Positions 23,751 to 27,500 of a stretch of DNA of 27,500 bases are shown here, in pieces (position 1 is the first letter of the stretch; every line of letters starts with the position of its first letter). Location: NCBI GenBank assembly GCA_002104895.1, contig MCFG01000282.1, positions 52,501 to 80,000 on the forward strand, given 5' to 3'. Origin of the DNA: Anaeromyces robustus. Its lineage: Eukaryota > Neocallimastigomycota > Neocallimastigomycetes > Neocallimastigales > Neocallimastigaceae. The notes under the pieces are model-generated. The model was given only the letters and a program-made list of their open reading frames with translations, did no database searches and had not been told where the DNA came from. The translations under genes were made by a program, and so were the position numbers.

Positions 23751-24823
23751 TAAATGTAATGTAATATAATGTTATTCAACTAACCAATAATATATTAAAA
23801 TAATATATTATCATATATTATCATATATTATAATGTATTCAATTTATATTAAACTATCCCAATTCTATCAAAATTTAAATGGGAAATATATTACTAATGT
23901 ATTAATAATATATAATAAAATTTTATTATACAAAAATGTTAATTTTTTTTTAATCCAAAGGATTATTAAGCTTTTTTTAAAAAAAATTTTTTTTCATCTG
24001 AGCTACAATATATTATAGTATATATATTATCAATATATTAGAATATAAATAAATAATATAAAATTTTAATCCTTTATCAATTTATAATATATGGCATAAT
24101 AGGTATATCCATATATCAAATTTAAATATATGTAAAAATGTAAAAAATGTAAAAAAAAAAAAAAAAGAAAAAAATTATTATATCATCTGATATATATTAT
24201 TAACATATTAAGATTATAAAGGATTGAATTATTTTATTATATAGGATAAAAGGATCAATTAGAATATAATAGAAATAGAGTACAATTGATATATATCTGT
24301 GATTATATTAATATTATATTGATAATATATATAATAATAATTTATTTTTTAAATAAAGAATAAATAAAGAATAATAATAAAAAAGAATAAAATAATAAAA
24401 AAAAAGAATAAAAAATAAAAAATATTAAAAAATTAAAAAATTAAAAATTAAAATTAAAAAAAATAAAAAAAATAAAAAAAATAAAAAATTAAAAAAAAAA
24501 ATATAAATAGAGATGAAAAGTTTCATTTTAATTTTCTTTTTTATTTATTAATTTGTTATATTAAATTTTTTATTTTGTATAAACAATTTTTTTTTTTATT
24601 TTAATTATTTTTTTTTCAACGTTATTTTTTCGTTTAGATTTTTTACAATAAAACAAAAGGTTTCATAGATTAGAAATAAATTCATATTACAAATTTTTAT
24701 TATATTTTTTTAATATACATATTTGAAAGTTATTATTTTTTTAAATTATTAAACGAACTGAAATAAGAAAAACATTTTAATACTCTTATTAAAGAATAAA
24801 ATAATATACGCAAAACTAAACAA

Positions 24824-24923
24824 ACACCCCTATACGCTTTTCTAAAGTGATAAAAAGAAAATATTTTACCCTCTTTTTTTTTAAAAAATAAAATAAAACA
24901 AAATAAAATATTATTAATTATAA
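24824..24923 (+). promoter_or_regulatory. Putative promoter of the small unknown gene, CA-rich element
   Basis: ACACCCC (24824-24830) within the less AT-rich stretch CAAACACCCCTATACGC lies about 95 nt before the ATG at 24924. It resembles the CA-rich elements (ACACCCA type) bound by G-box binding factor in Dictyostelium developmental promoters. AT-rich leader sequence follows. The assignment rests on one near match and its position only. Confidence 0.3.
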
Positions 24924-25175
24924 ATGACTTACAGAATGACTGAAATGTACAAGATTAAAGATTCTGACGAACTTGAAGGAATTATGATGGATTCTCAAAA
25001 TAATACTAATATATATCCACCACAAGTAAATTTACTTAGTTTCCTTTCACCAAAAATACTTAAAAGACGTAATGCCGTTAATGAAGATGAAATAAGAAAA
25101 GCATTAGCTCATTTAAATATTGGTGTAGCAAGTAATAATAATGTTCCAAGTGGTCAAGCTATGATAGCAGTCTAA
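24924..25175 (+). CDS. Small protein of unknown function, 83 residues
   Basis: An intact frame of 83 codons plus TAA, followed by another in-frame-independent TAA-rich 3' region with AATAAA (25229). It is less AT-rich than its surroundings and uses Dictyostelium-like codons (GGT, GCT, GAT, GAA, CAA, CCA), unlike the Phe/Lys/Ile chance frames nearby, so I take it as real. The protein starts MTYRMTEMYKIKDSDELEG, contains a basic SPKILKRR stretch (about 42-49) followed by a predicted amphipathic helix EDEIRKALAHLNIG (54-67), and ends with a hydrophobic AMIAV. There is no signal peptide or membrane segment. Met1, Met5 or Met8 could be the start. TTACAG at 24930-24935 could also act as a splice acceptor, so it may be the 3' exon of a larger transcript. 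I do not recognise the family. Confidence 0.6.
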   Translation: MTYRMTEMYKIKDSDELEGIMMDSQNNTNIYPPQVNLLSFLSPKILKRRNAVNEDEIRKALAHLNIGVASNNNVPSGQAMIAV

Positions 25176-25506
25176 TAAGGAAAAGAAAAAAAGAAAAAGA
25201 AACAAAAAAAAGGAAACAAAAAAAAAAAGAAATATTTAAATAAACTAAAATTTGCTTTTCCAAAAACTTTGTTTCTTATATCCAAAATTAAAAGTTTAAA
25301 ACTATAACCTTTTTTTTTTAAAAAAAAAAAAAACTTCTTGTCTATTCTTTTGAAATATGGTTTTAGAAGTTTAAAAAAAAAAAAAAGGATGTAATATATC
25401 ATACATTAATATACCAATTTTTTTTTTTAAAGAAAGAAAAAAAAAACATATCCCATATCTTATCAAAAAAACTCAAAAACAAAAAAAATTATATATATAT
25501 ATTATA

Positions 25507-25600
25507 CAGATATCTATATTATGAATATCTGATTAAAATTGTTATTTATAGATAACTTGATAATATAGTAATAATAAATTTAATGTTAATACTATATTAT
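25507..25600. repeat. Three consecutive small hairpins
   Basis: CAGATAT/ATATCTG (25507-25513 with 25525-25531), GTTAT/ATAAC (25541-25545 with 25552-25556) and ATAATATAGTA/TACTATATTAT (25560-25570 with 25590-25600) follow one another within 94 nt. Each alone could be chance in this composition. Confidence 0.45.
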
Positions 25601-26855
25601 AATACCAATTAAATATTTAAAAAGCTAAAACTAAAAACAAAACAAAAGTTTTTTAAATATATTTTACTAAAGTATATCTATAAAATGTTTTTATTATAAT
25701 ATAATATATATATAAAATATAAAATCATCAAAACAAAAAAAAAAGTGTATTTTTTTATATTTAATATTTAAATAATATTAAATAGGTAAAAAAAGTAAAG
25801 AAAAAAAGTAAAAAAAAAAGTAAAAAAAAAAAAATACTCTACTATCAATCAATCATTAAATCCATTTATAATTTTTATATAATTAATATTTAATATTTAA
25901 AATCATTAAATATTAATATTAATGAAACAAACAAACAAACAAACAAAAACAATTTTTTTATATTTAATATTTATTTAGAAGAAGAAAAAAAAATTAAATT
26001 AAATTATTTATTTTATTATTTTCATTTAGAGCGTTTAATAAAAAAAAAAAATTTAAAAAAAAAAAAAAAAAATTAGAATATTTATTTTATAATTTATAAT
26101 TTATTTAGAAATATAAAACATACAACACACATATATATATAATATAATATAATATCATTATAAAAATAAAAAATAAAAAATAAAAAATAAAAAATAAAAT
26201 AAAATTATAACCATTAAATAATATAATACATAAATATATATTTTTTTTATTTATTTCTTTTATTTCTTTTATATTCAACATTTTCATTATTTATAATTAA
26301 CTAATTTATTTATTTATTCATATATATAATTTTTTAAAACATAAAAAAAAAAATAAATATTAAAAATAAAAAAAATAAAAATAAAAATAAAAATAAACAT
26401 TAAAAATAAAAAAAATATTTATGTTAAAAAGAAAAAAAATTGTGTTTAAAATATTTGTTATTAAAACCTTTTAAAACCTTTTTTTTTAGTTAATAATAAA
26501 AAAAAATGAATAATAATAAATAATAAATAAATTATAATGAATAATTGGTGTTGGTAGATTTAAAAAGAAAAAAATAATTAAAAAATTAAAAAATAAAAAA
26601 AAAACATTAAAAAAAATTAATAGAAGTTATCCTTAAAAGTTATCCTAAGACTTAAAAAAAAAAAATTGACTAAATGAAAATAAAAATAAAAATAAATAAA
26701 TATAAATAAATAATAAAAATAAATAAATAAAAAATATTCTAATTTTTTAATTTCTAAATTTTTAAATTTCTTGTTTCTTGTATTTTTTTTTTTTTTTTTT
26801 GTACTTTTGTACTTTTACCTAATTTATTAATTTAATTAATTAAAAAATAAAAAAC

Positions 26856-26938
26856 CTCCAAGAAATAACCATATATTATACACAACACAACATCATAGAC
26901 ACCCATACACAATCCCATCACAACACCCTACACACAAT
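26856..26938 (+). promoter_or_regulatory. C-rich, G-poor block with CA-rich elements
   Basis: About 30 C against 2 G on the + strand over about 83 nt, in contrast to surrounding A/T DNA. It holds an exact ACACCCA (26899-26905), ACACCCT (26923-26929) and several CACA/ACAC steps, resembling the CA-rich elements of Dictyostelium developmental promoters bound by G-box binding factor. If so, it probably serves a gene beyond 27500. A pyrimidine-rich transcript leader on the other strand is an alternative. Confidence 0.35.
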
Positions 26939-27210
26939 AAAAAAAAACGAATTAAATTAAAATTATTAGTCAATATTTCATCATCATCATCATTTGTCAT
27001 TTTTAGTATTCAAAATTTTTAATTTTTTTTTTTACTTAATATTTAAATAAAATAAAATAAAATAAATGTAAAATAATAAAATAATAAAATAAAATAAAAT
27101 AAATAAATAAATATAAAATATAAAAAATATAAAAAATATAAGAAAAAGTGTTTATGTGTTATTGATTAATTTAATACTATTTTAAAAAATATTATTATTA
27201 TTATTATTAT

Positions 27211-27259
27211 TTATTAGTTATTAGTTATTAGTTATTAGTTATTAGTTATTAGTTATTAT
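27211..27259. repeat. TTATTAG heptamer array, seven units
   Basis: Six perfect TTATTAG units and a seventh ending in T. They directly follow an ATT triplet run (27190-27210). Confidence 0.95.
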
Positions 27260-27500
27260 ATGTTTATATTTTTATTATTAATTTTTATGAATAGTTTTTA
27301 TGGGTATTTTTATTAATTTTTTTTTTTTCTTTTTGGGTTTATTTTAATTTTTAATTTTAATTTTTTGTAAATTATTTTTTTTTAATAAATTAATTAATTA
27401 ATTCATTCTATTATCTGAAAGATTAAAAATATTATTTATTATTTACTCATAATAATAATAATATTAATATTATTATGAATAAATGAATAATGAAAAGTAT

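Larger units (their letters stand above)
25176..27500. other. Downstream flank to the window edge, no gene seen
   Basis: The first 100 nt are A-rich 3' flank of the small gene. The rest holds homopolymers, a run of short hairpins (25507-25600), an ACAA repeat near 25926-25945, a C-rich block (26856-26938) and a heptamer array (27211-27259). The 60-76-codon minus-strand frames are low-complexity Phe/Ile/Leu strings. The C-rich block may belong to the promoter of a gene beyond the window. Confidence 0.6.

Noticed and set aside
23833-24018. 61-codon plus-strand frame
   Set aside because: Composition is a little more varied, but it ends in Phe/Lys/Leu strings from A/T tracts and lies in a stretch of short inverted repeats. 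No family resemblance.
25172-25402. 76-codon minus-strand frame overlapping the end of the small gene
   Set aside because: Phe/Lys-rich translation of A-rich 3' flank of the plus-strand gene.
26105-26287. 60-codon minus-strand frame
   Set aside because: Phe/Ile/Leu/Tyr string from AAAATAAA repeats; no support.

Overview
The window looks like nuclear DNA of a dictyostelid social amoeba (Dictyostelium discoideum or a close relative). The grounds are an extreme A+T bias outside genes, long homopolymer A and T tracts, A-runs directly before start codons, short AT-rich GT..AG introns, NNT/NNA codon use and an (AAT)n-encoded asparagine tract. The species cannot be fixed from the sequence alone.

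Layout. 1-1111 is upstream flank. 1112-7220 is an eleven-exon gene for a P5B-type (ATP13A2/Ypk9-like) P-type ATPase. I joined it exon by exon into a continuous 1480-residue frame carrying every core P-type ATPase motif. 7221-9944 is AT-rich intergenic DNA. 9945-10910 is a single-exon gene for a ketopantoate-reductase-like (ApbA/PanE family) oxidoreductase of 321 residues. 10911-24923 is a 14-kb stretch with no convincing protein gene, unusual for such a compact genome. 24924-25175 is a small 83-residue protein that I do not recognise, and 25176-27500 is flank to the window edge, including a strikingly C-rich, G-poor block near 26.9 kb.

The most interesting part is inside the desert. Between about 12.67 and 16.56 kb there are three diverged tandem copies of a unit of about 1.25-1.3 kb. 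Blocks that are conserved across the copies sit between AT-rich spacers that vary freely. Two of the blocks are bounded by inverted repeats (ATAAGAAT/ATTCTTAT and TTGGCA/TGCCAA), while an indel breaks any shared reading frame. This fits a tandemly duplicated non-coding element or structured RNA locus better than a protein gene. Other signals in the desert are a perfect 20-bp stem hairpin at 18934-18986, a 16-bp inverted repeat with an extra direct copy near 17.1 kb, an isolated GC-rich spot beside a homopolymer hairpin at 17.38-17.45 kb, and long (TTTA)n arrays.

The three genes all lie on the + strand but show no evident functional link. A membrane cation/polyamine-type pump, a cytosolic reductase-like enzyme and an unknown small protein appear to be independent transcription units.
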